In this document: positions 25,340 through 37,400 of the stretch, piece after piece
How positions within the stretch are numbered: position 1 is the first letter of the stretch
Layout: every line of letters starts with the position of its first letter
Assembly (NCBI GenBank): GCA_013400975.1
Contig: WBMZ01012061.1
Span: forward strand, 1-64,000
Length of the DNA: 64,000 bases
Source: Atrichornis clamosus
Taxonomy: Eukaryota; Chordata; Aves; Passeriformes; Menuridae
Reading direction: 5' to 3'
Position numbers and translations under genes: made by a program
The notes under the pieces: generated by a model
Database searches by the model: none
What the model was told of the DNA's origin: nothing
What the model saw: the letters and a program-made list of their open reading frames with translations, nothing else

Positions 25340-26060
25340 TGACTTCAGGCTGTGTGTAGCTGGAGCGATGTGTGCAAATAGGATATATTTATTATGGTCC
25401 TCTGCTGATATTTTAAGACTAATGCATCTCTTCTTCTACAAAAATACAATCCCTTTTAGAAATCTGATGAGCTTTTTCTACTGCAGTGTGTGATTCACAT
25501 ATAAACTGTGTTTTTCATGTGGGCGTTGAAATCTGGCAGTCTGCACACAAAATATCCCTGAGCCACAAGACACCTCTAAAAGCATGTAAAGACACTGCTG
25601 TAGTCTGAACATTTAATTTCTTCTGCAGAGTTACTACTACAACTGTTTATAAAGAAAACACCCATGCATACATCTGTTTATTGTGTAAAGAGATCACTGA
25701 CATAGGAGAGCATCATGCCAGATTTTGAGTGAAGAGTAAAGAGCATCCTAAGTGACCATGATGTGTGGGTCAACCGACTTAACCAAGGAAAATACGGCTG
25801 TGGTAATTGGATTCACACCCTCATAACCTGTCTAAAGTGCTCGCACTGTCAGACTAATGTTGTTAAATTTATTCTGAACTAAACTGGAAAACACCGCAGC
25901 TCTTTTTCACTGTTTGAAGATCAAGCTGTGTTGAACAGAATGCCAAATGAATAGCCTTTTCTACTGAACCGTGTTTCAACACTGTTGATAACTGAAGATG
26001 TAGTGCTGAACAAGGATTTTAATCAAACCTCTCAGTTTAATTTGTCAGTGTGATATTTTC
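25340..26060. other. Repeat-free stretch, candidate conserved non-coding element
   Basis: This stretch has no recognisable transposon or simple repeat and no convincing open frame. Its composition is more balanced than its flanks, with several TAAT-core words of homeodomain type (for example near 25418 and 25805). That is the look of many vertebrate conserved non-coding elements, but conservation itself cannot be seen from one sequence. The call is inference only. Confidence 0.2.
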
Positions 26061-27390
26061 CACACAGTTTTGCAAAGAAATTTAAGGAATTTTCATTAAT
26101 TGTTTTAAAGTTATGATAAATAAGACAAAAATCTATCTTAAAAATTCTTGTCATTAACAACAGCAGTTTTATTCAACAAACTTCATTTTCATTTCTATGT
26201 TTTAAGAACAGTACATTTTCTGATGGGTTTTAGAGATACAAGAATGATTGTTCAGCTTACAGAATACTAGGTACAAATACTAACAATAATTCAGGCCACA
26301 GAATTAATTATTGTATTCCAGAAATTTAGGAAAAGTATTTATATTTTTTCTATCTTTTCTATGTATTTTGATTGACAGTAAAATGACTATATAAGAAATA
26401 AATTATAATAGCCAAATGTATTACTGCAATAAAAAGTGAGCACTTACAATACCATTGAATGGGAGGAAACGAAACCTGGCTTAAAAATGAATGTCTGAAA
26501 AAAAATCTGTGGAAAAAAAAGATGTTGTGGCTTCATTAAGGGTAGAATCTTCTTTCCTTTTTTTTCTCTCCTTCTTGACATGAAAAATATGTACTGGACT
26601 GCTATAATCCTATTTATTTATACATTTTACTTGTCTCCCTTATGTAGACGTTTTGTTGCAGCTTGATAGTGTGGTTATATTTGATCTGTGTTACCCAGAT
26701 CTTCACCAGTTGCTTTAATCTTTGCCACTGACTGGGTTTTTAGAGGGAGCAAAACAAGACAGGTGAACTTGTAGTACTGATTTTGTGACCTTGAACTGAA
26801 TGTTCATTTCCTCTTTCTTGCAAGTGTTAGCTGTAGTTCTTTCCTTAGTGAGTGGGAAAAACTCCCAGAAGGTCAGTCACTGGGAAGGGTTCACTGAGGC
26901 AGCTGCAGGCAAATATTTGTAGGTATGACCCTTTCTCGATTTCACATCTAGTACAAGACAAATAACATAAGGACAGTAGTTTATGCATAGCAGAAGAATC
27001 TAACTCAAATAAAACCCAAAATGTATTTTGAGAGCAAAGCTGTTGCATTAAAATTTTTACAAAATACACTTTTTAAAAAATACTTTTTTAAAGCACATCT
27101 TGCAGCTAGGGAATCTATGTAGTGGCAACAAGGCTGATACAAATTTCAAGAAGTTTTCAGGTTTTCCCTTTGTTATCTCTAGCCACATGAACTAATCTTT
27201 TTCTAAGAAATCAATGCTGAAATTTTAAGAACCTCACATACAGTGGTACAAAATGCAAACTAGGGCAGAATAAGTAGAAAACAGTTTGTTCTAGGATTCA
27301 TGAATCCATCTTACCCCCTCTGGGTACAGATTATGTTTCAGGACATTTGAATAGCAGCATAAAAAAATCAGTTCCTTTTGCAGCTAAATG
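26061..27390. other. Plain AT-rich sequence
   Basis: No gene or transposon recognised. The minus frame at 26845-27069 is short and has no motif I can name. Confidence 0.5.
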
Positions 27391-27399
27391 AACTATGAA

Positions 27400-27800
27400 T
27401 TAAATTTGTTATCAGATGACCAGTAGCTGTTAAGCATTTTCCAGCTGAGTAAGCTAATAAACCTATTTACTCTTTCTGCACGAGCAAGCACAGGCCCATT
27501 AGCTGCAGATGCCTTCAGCAATATTCTCTGACATATAGAAGGTCATTCTCCTTTCATTGTCTTCGTATCTTTATAGTTTAATGGTTAGCAAAAAGAACAG
27601 CTGCAATAGTTCTAATTAGTAATTTAAAATTGCAGTTGTAGGATTTTTATCCTCTTTAACCTCATTCTGATGGATTAGTGCTTTATATGCATTACTTTGA
27701 ATAGTCTTGATTTAAACAGAAACCACCTGTAGTAATTTAAATTGTTGCAGGCTTTATTAAAATTTGATAGGAAAAATACCTTGCACATCAAGAGATCCTG
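27400..27800. other. Repeat-free stretch, candidate conserved non-coding element
   Basis: It has no repeat or coding signal. It is dense in TAAT/ATTA cores ('aattagtaatttaaaatt' near 27615, 'agtaatttaaatt' near 27732) mixed with GC-richer words. The call rests on texture alone and would need cross-species alignment. Confidence 0.2.
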
Positions 27801-30300
27801 CTCTTGTTCTTTACTTTGTTATTCAACATTTGAGTGTTCGCTTGCAAGATCCTTTGCAAGTGGAGGATCAGGCAGAAACTAATGGATGATTTAATTTACC
27901 ATGTCTTTTGACAGGTACTGTGTACTTTCTCATTTTGTGACAGGGTGGCACGACAGGTTTAGTTTTCTGATACATTTCTCACAGCCTGTTGCATCCCTAT
28001 AACTTTCTGCAGTAGGGTAACTAATATGAAAATACATTACTGCTTTTATTGCCTGTATGGCTGTGTTTTCTTCAGCAGTCAGGTACAGCTGCTACACCAG
28101 CTTTCTGTGCTATCTTGCAAATAGAAGGACACAGCCTGTTAACATTGCAAGTTCACAACACACAAACGGGAGACAAAAACCCAGATTTCATTTTTACGCT
28201 GTAAGGATGATAAAGTTCATCATGTTTTTTGTTGAATCTATGGAGTGTTGCTTCTGGACCTTTGAGTTGTTGTGATTGATCCAAGCAACAGTTGTTTTAA
28301 ATTTGTATCCTACTGCAGTGAATAAGATACCTGGTGGAGAAGAATATTCTCTCCCTCACTCCAGCAAGAAAAAGCACTATTCTGTGCTTTTTTCTCTTCC
28401 AGGAAGCTTATATGATGCCTAGCAATAGCCAATTGTTCCTATAATTTCCTCAATTTTCTATTTTATTTCTTTTTTTTTAACTTTATTACTATGCTACATA
28501 AGCTTCTCAAGTTTATAAGAGGGATTTAAATACTTGCTTACATTTCTTTGGGTTTCTCATTTCACACCTCAATTTGCTTAGAATGATTTCTATGTTTCTA
28601 CAATTCCACCACAGTCTGGTAGAACCCTTTTGTAATTACTTGTACTGAGAAGATACTAAATATTAATAAAATAGTATTTCTACTTCTACTAATAGGCTAA
28701 AAATATTAATTCCATGAACAAATATTGATTTTTTGCTGTGATTAGTGATAAAGGATACTAGAAATATGTCTTACTTTGAAAGGCAGATATCTACCAAGGA
28801 AAAGCAGGAACCTTCCAGGAGTGGAAGAAATCTCCCCTCCCCTGAATTATTGTAGTTTTGAAAATTATCAGGCTTTTGAGATCAAATATGGGAAAAGGAA
28901 TAACAGTAGTTGTTGCAAACGACCTGTCATTAACAGCTCATCAGGGCTGATGCAGATGGGGGAGAATACATTGTTTTATTACATCCTCACAACCCAGGAA
29001 AAATACCAAAAGGTTAAATTGCAATAAATATCTGTTTTAGCTCAGTCATTTTTCTCTGTTCTTCAGATATACCCAACTTTTCAGATTCAGACTTTAGCCA
29101 GGGGGAAAGAAGTGTAAAGTTACTTAAGTGCTAAATTAAAATTAATATCGACAGTAAACCTTGAAACTAGCTGTGAGAAACCTCATGTTATCAGATGAAC
29201 CTTCATGCCTTAGGGTGATTTATTCTGGAGGAAATATGGCTAGATCTATTCTGTCTTATTGCTCAATCAGTACTGGGCCTTGCTATAGATTAGAAATCTT
29301 TATCTGATTTAGCTCCATTTCTGTGTGTTCTTTGAGTTCCGCTGACACTGACATTTTTGAATGCAAAAGCACTCCTTTCTTTTGGTTGCCCCGCAGCTTT
29401 TGTCATACTTGCTTTGGTTGCAGCAGAAGGTAATCCAGACTTTGCTTCTGCTTTTCCTTACGTCCTCCTCCTGGTCCTAAAGGATTCAAGTGTATGACAG
29501 GTCCTTAGGCTGGTCTTTCTCAATTCTGCAGTTAATGTATATGTGAGGAAATTAAAGTTCTTGTTATGTGAGAAGTTTGTAACTGTGAGACGTGGAAAAG
29601 TGTTTTTCAATGCATATGGAATTCTTCTCTCAAAACTTCTGAAGTATCATTTCCCTCCCACAAATGTTTGGGAGTTTGAAGTGATATATATGAACAGTTT
29701 ATGTAATAAATACTTAGGACCAGGTTCCCATAAGAGCTCTAAGGGCTTTCAAAGTCTCTGAGAATTTACATTGTCTCCAAACCTGGCCTCTAAACACAGT
29801 ATTTGGAAGTTTATATTGCTAGAGTTGTTACACACTTGATTTTGTTAACCAACTATCTAGGAATCTTTTTTATTTTCTGATTGTGGTCACCAAGCTGCCA
29901 ATATATAATTCTTAAATCTGTAAATCTAGGGCAAGTAAGCAATCCCAGAACTTCCATAAAGAAAACACCACATAACTGATAACATAAAATCTTTGTTTGC
30001 ACTGAGGGAACATAGTTATATTAGAAACAAAATATGTAAAATCAAGAATATATATAACTCACAAAGCCCGAAACCAAACGTAGTTTAAGAAAAGAACAGA
30101 GTTTTATATGAAGGGACACTACTGCAGCAATATTTTGTAGACCAAATTTCTTTGCTCTATACTTTCATGTAGAGAAAATCACTGGTGCAAAACAGTTGTT
30201 TTATCTAGGTGTGCATAGTCTTGTCATTTTTCAAGCAATTTTTCATGAGAAAGTTATGACAATATCTGCTGGAAATGAGGGGAAATTCTGAGCCTTGCTG
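27801..30300. other. Plain AT-rich sequence
   Basis: No gene or transposon recognised. The frames at 28057-28275, 28776-29027 and 29543-29761 lack supportable identity. Confidence 0.5.
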
Positions 30301-30825
30301 TCTACCTCATGACCTGTGCTGCACTTTTAATAGCAGCTCAGAAGTGCTGTCAAGGGCCTTCACGTTCTAAAGCCAGCTTTCTTTGACCAGACAACACTTG
30401 AAAACAGAAAAATGTCAAAATAAATGGTGTTTGTCCACTGATTTCCGCCCAGCCTCCCTGTCCTTGCAGGTGAGATCCCTTCTTCCCATCTTGCTCCCAG
30501 CACAGGAAGCTCTCAGTTGACTACTGCAAGTTGCATTCAGCCCGTTCTTGAGCAGTAGGAAACACATGCTGACCTGTGCCATTGGCTGTTTGCTGCCCTC
30601 TTCCCACCTGTCCCTCAGCCTCTGGCCGCATGCTGGAGACTCCCTCACTCCTAGAACACATTCCTGCACTCCCCGGGGAGGATCAGCCCTGCCCTTCCTC
30701 TGCACGCTTCACCCAATGGATGGGGCAGCCACTAGGAGAAGGCAAACAAGCGCTTTCTCTGTACTGTCCAACCACAGACTATCAAAAGAATGTAGCACAA
30801 ATAAAATAAATAAATAAAATATGTA
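30300..30825 (+). other. GC-richer block with an (ATAAA/AAAT)n end, possible retroposed sequence
   Basis: About 400 bases of CT- and GC-rich sequence end abruptly in a run of ataaa/aaat units (30799-30820). This arrangement is seen when a retroposed transcript carries a decayed poly(A) tail. Overlapping frames lie on both strands (30548-30817 plus, 30415-30705 minus), and neither shows a motif I recognise. No flanking duplication is obvious. It may equally be unique sequence beside a microsatellite. Confidence 0.25.
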
Positions 30826-33050
30826 TTGTCTGTCATAGCTGAACAGATTTTTTTTTAGGAAAGTTCAGAAGACAGTTCGGGGACCAGATGTTGGAATCTG
30901 AAACCATACTATGTTTCCTCTTCTGTAATCCATACATTGACATTTCTAGGACAATCCTAGGTTGTCTTATTATGAATATGTTATAATATTCACAACTTCT
31001 GATTCAAATTTAGCTTTTCAGAGTTTCTGAGTGCCATATATAGGCAACAGCGTGCAGCCTGTGTCCTTGAAGACAGAAGGATTTTTCCTCCCCGTTGACA
31101 CGATGGTGCTTACTTTCAGAGCAATGATTCATTAGGTGTAAATTAGAGAGCAATTCAGTGTTTGGTTTTCTCTGAGGACCAATATGAATTAAAGCTAGCT
31201 CCCTGTACATGAATGCTTATTCATGTCATGGTACTGCCATTCACTGTCTCCAGTGTCTATCTCCTGCAGTTCTCAGGCTGTGGTCTGAAAGCTGAAGTTA
31301 AACTGATTACCACAATGGCCTCTACCCAAGTAATTTCTTTTTAACTTTTAAAATTTCTGTGTCATGATTTGCACTCTCACAAATTGCTGCACATCCAATA
31401 TATCATTCATTATTGTAAAGAATGATAAATCTAACATATTTACTCACTGCTCCTGCCAGCCCTGTACTAGGTTTCAAAACAAAGCTAACGCCTTGCAGCC
31501 TCACAGTTATTGTGTCCTACTAATGTTGTTCTGGTTTAGTTTAAAAAACGAAAGAATTTCTGTACTTTTTACAGACTTGAGCACAGGTTTTGTGTGAGCT
31601 GTTCACACAGTTTCTATTGTTGCTAGAGGCAATTTCAAATCCTTTCCAGTCAGAAGTATCATCACAATTTTCATATACTTTCATAGCAGGAGTAAGACTC
31701 TGGTGAAATATGGGTAACTGGAAATGTAAACTATGTGAACAGTGTCTGAATTCATAGCTCAGTGGTATTAATTGAGACAAGAAGGGAAATAGGATTGTTG
31801 CATTTACAGAAAATAAACTTCAGGGGCATGCCCTTCATTCTCCTTACTTTTGCACTACTTATATGAATTTTAAGAAAATAAAAAGTAAGTAAGTGTTAAG
31901 CTAGTATTCTCTGTGGGTTTGCATCCCTGAATACAATGCTAGGGGACGGTCTAACTGTCTGCTGCAACAGAATCTGGGGGAAGGGGGAAATATATTCTAC
32001 TGATTTCTTCAAATTCTCCCCCCTCCCATCAGTTCTGCTAACATTCATGGCATATTTTGTTTTTTCTTTTTTTTTAAAGTATTTCAGATTAAGTGTTCCA
32101 AAGAATAATATCCAGACAGAACTCCCATGCAGACAAGAAAAACCCCTCATATTGTATCTATGTCCTTACTACAGCATTTGTCCTCCTGATATTTGCACTT
32201 CCTTTGTTTTTGGTACCCTAAACCAAGGACTACTTAAGAAGTGGTTTTCTGTTGACCCTAGTGAAGGCTACTACCTGTAGCATTTCCAAGCTTCACTAAG
32301 ACTGGAGATTTCTAAGTTGCATTACTTGAGAAGAGCAAAACTTTCTGAATAAAAATAACAGCAATGTGCTTAGAAACAAAATTATTGTGTTAGTAGATTC
32401 TTCACACAATACCAATGAAAGAGCAAATCAGGGCTTTATTTCTACAGCCTATAAGCAAGGGATAGTTTGAATTTCTATTGTATAAAAAGGCATAAACTTA
32501 GGAAAGAAAATGCAAAGCTGCATCTTTTTTATGTCCATTGCTTTTGTGATGGTAATAAGGTTTCTGTCCAGCACTGCTTTCGATCTCAACTGCTTTGACT
32601 TTAATGAGGGGTTTCAAGAAAGCACCACATAACAGTTTGTAAAAGAAGATTCTGGTTGGTTTTTTTTTTTTTTTTTGACTGTGAGAGTACTTCATTAAGG
32701 TTTTGGTATTTGCACAGTGCTCACCACAATTCTTTATTGCTCTTAGTTTTAATATTCAATTTTCCTTTTCCACTCTTTCAGTTTGGTCTAATCTGAATTG
32801 CCACAGAAACTGTATGAATATGTATTCCATTAAGTATCATGAAATATTCCTTCACGTGAGCTTTAAGGAACCTTTTGAACTTTTTTTACACTCTTTGTAT
32901 TGCATTAAGATTCCTCTTATCTTCACAAAGTAGAAAATATATAGATCTACTGTTCACTGTAGAAAATATATAACTCTTCACAAGAACTGATCTAATATTA
33001 ATTCACAATATTACCAGTAGATCCCTGTAATAAACAGAACATAAGCTTTC
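30826..33050. other. Plain AT-rich sequence with a T17 tract
   Basis: No gene or transposon recognised. It contains a T17 run (32660-32676) and a direct repeat of 'gtagaaaatatata' (32930-32943 and 32959-32972). The 114-codon frame at 31936-32280 is hydrophobic in its first half but shows no family motif, upstream signal or splice context. Confidence 0.5.
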
Positions 33051-33055
33051 AGATA

Positions 33056-33864
33056 AATAGGGCAAGAGAAGAATTGCACAGAACAACTGGTCTATCTCCT
33101 GCCCCTGCATGATTGGTGATACTGAATAGATGTTTGTCTAACCTGGTTTTCAATGGTTCCAACAATGGAAAGGCCATAATATTGCCAGCAGGTCTGCTCC
33201 TCTGCTTCACTATCCTTGCTGTTAGAAATTTCAGCTAATGTTTGACCTGAGTCAAACATCCCATTTCAGAATAAGCTCCTTATTTTTTTGCATATGAAAG
33301 TAGAAATAGATTGTTCCTTCCCTTTAGCAGCAACCTTTCACACATTTGAAGACTGATATTGTACCCTGTTGATCTTGTATCTGTTAGACTTAAAAGCAAA
33401 TACTCTTTCAGTCTTTTCTCATAGGTCATGTATTCCAGAGTTCTGATCAGTCTGTCCTCTATACACTGTCCTGTCAAATCTGTACTGCTTCTGCTCTTGC
33501 TTATATGTCCACTATGACGCTTATTTCTTTCCAGAAATGTCATGATATACTCTACTCATATTTAAAGTGTGCTAAACTGTAACAGTGAACACTTTTTTGT
33601 GTAGAACAGACACATGACAATTTGTCCTTTAGCTGGTATCTTACAATTAATTTTTCTCTCCTGAATTCAGTATCTTGTACTTGTCCTTACTAAATTCAAT
33701 CCTATTTAGCTTATTTTTCTTTAAGAAATTTCTTTAGTTTTACAAGATAATTGCAAGCCTGTCCTCATGCTGTCCCAGTGACATACTGTCCCATCTGATC
33801 AAAAACACCCCCAAACTACCAATAGATATTCATCAGTATTAAATGAGAACACCCCAGTTAACAT
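33056..33864 (-). mobile_element. Old CR1 LINE fragment, 3'-side part (interrupted)
   Basis: The + strand reads as the reverse complement of an old CR1 3' region. The 3' UTR/ORF2-end phrases 'tggttccaacaatggaaagg' and 'tgttagaaatttcagctaatg' come first, then 'gcaacctttcacacatttga' and 'cttttctcataggtcatg'. The ORF2 region follows ('tactaaattcaatcctattt' and 'taaatgagaacaccccag' up to 33864). The match is well diverged and has no open frame. The same element continues after a younger insertion at 34111. The target layout resembles CR1 lineages shared with turtles and crocodilians, which suggests a pre-avian origin; that dating is inference. Confidence 0.8.
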
Positions 33865-34110
33865 AAGGAAACGGCCCTAAGTTGTGCCAGATTCGGATTA
33901 GATACTAGAAAAAAAATTCACTAAAAGAGTAGTTAGGCATTGGAATATGTTGCCCAGGGAGGTGGTGGAGTCACTGTCACTGGAAGGTTTCAGGGGTGTC
34001 TGGATGTGGCACTTGGGGCTATGGTTTGGGGTTGGTTGTGGTGGTGCTGGGTTGACAGTTGGACTGGATGATCTTGAAGCTCTCTTCTAGCCTTGATGAT
34101 TCTGCGATTT
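33865..34110 (+). mobile_element. Younger CR1 3' end nested in an older CR1
   Basis: This is about 246 bases of the CR1 3' terminus on the plus strand. It starts 'aaggaaacggccctaagttg' and continues through 'gcattggaatatgttgccca' and 'ggtggtggagtcactgtcac'. It ends 'ggactggatgatcttgaag' with the terminal 'gatgattctgcgattt' tail. It is strongly 5'-truncated, as usual for CR1. It lies between two pieces of an older CR1 of opposite orientation (33056-33864 and 34111-34440), so the older copy was already in place when this one arrived. No clear target duplication is visible, which is common for CR1. Confidence 0.92.
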
Positions 34111-34440
34111 CAACTGTGATTGACTGGCTATGATGCAAATTTTTGACTTCCCATCAGTTCAATTTGAAGTCATTTCATTTAGAACGTGTGCCTCACGTTG
34201 TCTGTGACATTGTGGACTTTGTCATGTGGACCAGTGTCAAAAGACTTAAGAAAGTCAATGTAAGAGACCCTAAGGCTCGTTCGCACATATAAGACTTTCT
34301 ATTCTAACACAAAAAGAAATTCTAGACAGACAAAATGTGACCTGCCACTCCTTTCCTTGTGTTCTTCCAAGTGCTTCTGTACCATTTTTTGTTCTAAGTC
34401 ATCCTCCGTTCCCTACAACTTTCCTTTAAATGTTTAAGCT
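34111..34440 (-). mobile_element. Old CR1 LINE fragment, 5'-side part (continuation)
   Basis: After the nested insertion, the older element resumes on the minus strand with a stretch equivalent to 'catttcatttagaac', then 'agtgtcaaaagacttaagaa', 'agtcaatgtaagagacc' and 'cttccaagtgcttctgtacc'. The phrase 'gtgtcaaaa' is the reverse complement of the FDT block after the first catalytic aspartate. Homology fades after about 34440; weaker phrases near 34785-34860 ('gttttccagag' and later 'ggcataaatcatcc') may be further decayed pieces. Confidence 0.72.
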
Positions 34441-37400
34441 CTGTATTCCATTTGTAGTCCCTTAATACCTAGTCCATTCTCCACAAGATCTGAGATAATT
34501 TAATAGATACTGTGAAATAAATATTCCTACTTGTCCTACAAGCTACAGCTACCAAGGAGAAGTATTTTTCTGCCATAGCAGAAAAGAGGGAGCCTGCTGC
34601 TCCAGGTACTTGTTTCTAGTTACCCTGGACTCTGCTCAGCCAGGCCAGAATAATCACACTCGGTACAGAACCAATTATAGAAAGTCATTTAAAAAAATCC
34701 TTGAACTAAAAGGAAAAATGATCTATAACTAACAATTCTCTTTTTGTCCTCCATCTACTTATAAATGTGCTATAAGTACTTGTTCTACAAGTTTTCCAGA
34801 GTTGTGCACATGCATTAGTCTGTTTCCATACCTGTCTTCAGGTGGCATAAATCATCCCCCTGGAAATGTGTTTTTCTCTGTTAATTATAGAAGGAGACTA
34901 AATAAACAGCAAATACTAAATAGCTAATTTTTCATAGGCTACGTGCAGACATAGTTATTAAGGGAATTTCCAGAAGTTACCCAGCAGAGCAGTAGTAGAG
35001 CTGGGAATAGGCCAATGCTTTGAATTCCTTGCTTTGGCTGTTCTGCATCTCTAATTGTTGCCTTTGTACATTGTATTACAAAGGAGAACTTCAAGGTGCA
35101 GCTAAAATCTAGAAAGGCCAACTTTGCTATGTCTTTGTACAGAAAATTATTTCTTTTTTACTTGAGACTCTGAGAACTCTTAAAATATGGATGTTGGTGA
35201 ATGCAACGCAAAATATCAATTTTATTTTTTAAAGCTATTTTTCATTCCAGCACCTACTTTAAGTACTATGCATCAAATTACCAGGTATCATTGTGAAAAC
35301 TGCCCTCATAGTTGGGCTTTCATAGAGCATATATTAATTATGCTAATGGAGATTGATGTGATACCAGCTTTATGTGACTGGTCATACGGTTTTTTCCTTT
35401 GGCCAAAGTGATATAAGGTTATTGGAGAGAAAATTTAAAGGAAATATGAAGTCTATTATTCTCCCTTCTTTTTTTTTTTTTTTTAAAGCATTTAGTTTCC
35501 TGGGTCAGGGATAAAGTTTGTCAGAATATTTGCTCAACCTCTTGGCATTTTCAACTTTTTGATATGAATTTTTCAGATCTTGTGTCTAAAGAAAACTTTA
35601 ATAAAATTATTACTTAAATTAAGTGAATCCCTTGGTACGTAATAAGAAGAGTTGAGGACTCTCTGTTTTGCAATGCCTGCTTATTTTTTCTCTTCTCTGA
35701 GAAGACAGCACATCAGATTTAGAATATCAACCCAGATGCAAAGATCCATTTATATGCTTGACCTCTGTATATAATCAGTACCAGCGGTATTTTCACTGCT
35801 GGTGCATGGTCCTTGGAGGTTAGAATCCAAGGTTTATCTGGGAACTCATACCCATTTAGCTGGCTTTTTGGCAGAAGAATGGTGTGAGTCTCCTTCAACA
35901 GCCTTGTCAATAAAATAACATTGATAATGGAGTCCCTTCCTCCCAAAGGTACATGTGCAATACTGAAGACATTGTTAAAAATTAGGAAACATTATGATGA
36001 AAAGAATTAGGGCACATGCATATCCTGTAGTTGAATCTAGGGATAGAAGAGAGCCGACACTGAATTTGGAGTAAATTTCTGGCCATCAGAAGCCAGTGCT
36101 CCATTGGTTTAGCTCGCCTGCCACTCACGATGCTGTAACATCCTGCTGCTCTCTCGGGGTGGCTGCCTGCAGAGCAAAGGCTGGAAGAGGGGAGCTGATC
36201 AATTGTCAATGTCCAATATCTCTTTGATGGGAAAAGAAGTATATTTTATATTTATAATGTGTGAGGAGGAGAGGAATAGGCCAAGGCCTCTCAGGGAAGA
36301 GGAACAGTAGAACTGCAGCATGAAGAGATGTGTGAGGACAGACAGTTCATACCCTTGGGACCTCTAGGAATGGGAGCAAACAATAATTCACCATTGCTGC
36401 CCTAATGGCTTAGAACCTATTCTGTTTGTCTTCGTACAGAGTTGAACTTACTGAAGAAACTTAGCGTGGATATGATGGGGACACCTTCAATCACATTTAG
36501 ACACTTTACAGTATTAGCAAATTCTTCACATTATGCAATAAGCTTGGGTGAAATACTGCTTGGATTTATTTAAAATCCATTCAGAAATAGAAAGCTGTAA
36601 ATTTTTGCTCAAAATACAGATAGACTTGAAAAACATATTTTGTAGTGCTGTCTCAAAAAAAAAAAAAAAGAAAAAGGTAAAAAATACAAATTAATTTAGG
36701 TTAATGTTATCTCTTCTGAGATTATAAAGCCAGTTCTAAGAAACTGTCTTGCCTGAGGCTGGTAACTTCAGGTTTCTCTCATAATTGGACTTTCTTACAC
36801 TGTGTCACATTCAGTCACAGTAAGACAATTAAACTAAGAAATATGAAACATAGATATTATTTTCTCCACTTTATGTCAGTGAAATAGTTCTTCTAACAAT
36901 TAAATCACTGCAAGATTTGTAGGACACAGAAATCAGCTCCCTTATTGATAATAAGTGCCTGAAAACAATTGGATCTTACTTTTTGAGCAACAGTGGTAAA
37001 AATTATGCATTTTGTTATTTTCATAATACATCCTATCACAATATTCAATTGCCTCAGGATAAATACTAAGTGTCACAACAAGAAAAAATCAGAAGTTGTT
37101 TGGACTACTTTTCTTGCCTTTTTTTCCTGTTGTTTTTTTTTTACTTCATAGCCAAAGTTCCTGGCAGGCATGCCATAAAATACACTGACAAAACAGTGCT
37201 ACCAGAGCAGATTAAGCCTGCAATCAGACACATGCATTCCTGGAGGGTTTTTTGAGTTTTCTGAGTTGCATGATTTATTTTGTTTAATTTATGGATGATT
37301 TCCAGAGTTGTGAGGTTGGGGGTTTGGAGGGTGTTTGAAGGGTTTGTTTTTATGGTTCTCATGATATCAATATTAAAGTTGCATTGAGGTTAATATTGAT

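Noticed and set aside
31936..32280. Plus-strand frame with a hydrophobic segment as a small membrane protein
   Set aside because: There is no family motif, and the hydrophobic part comes from a T-rich run. A minus-strand frame overlaps it equally well.
37308..37335. G-rich run as a G-quadruplex or telomere-like repeat
   Set aside because: The G runs are irregular and on one strand only, with no TTAGGG units.
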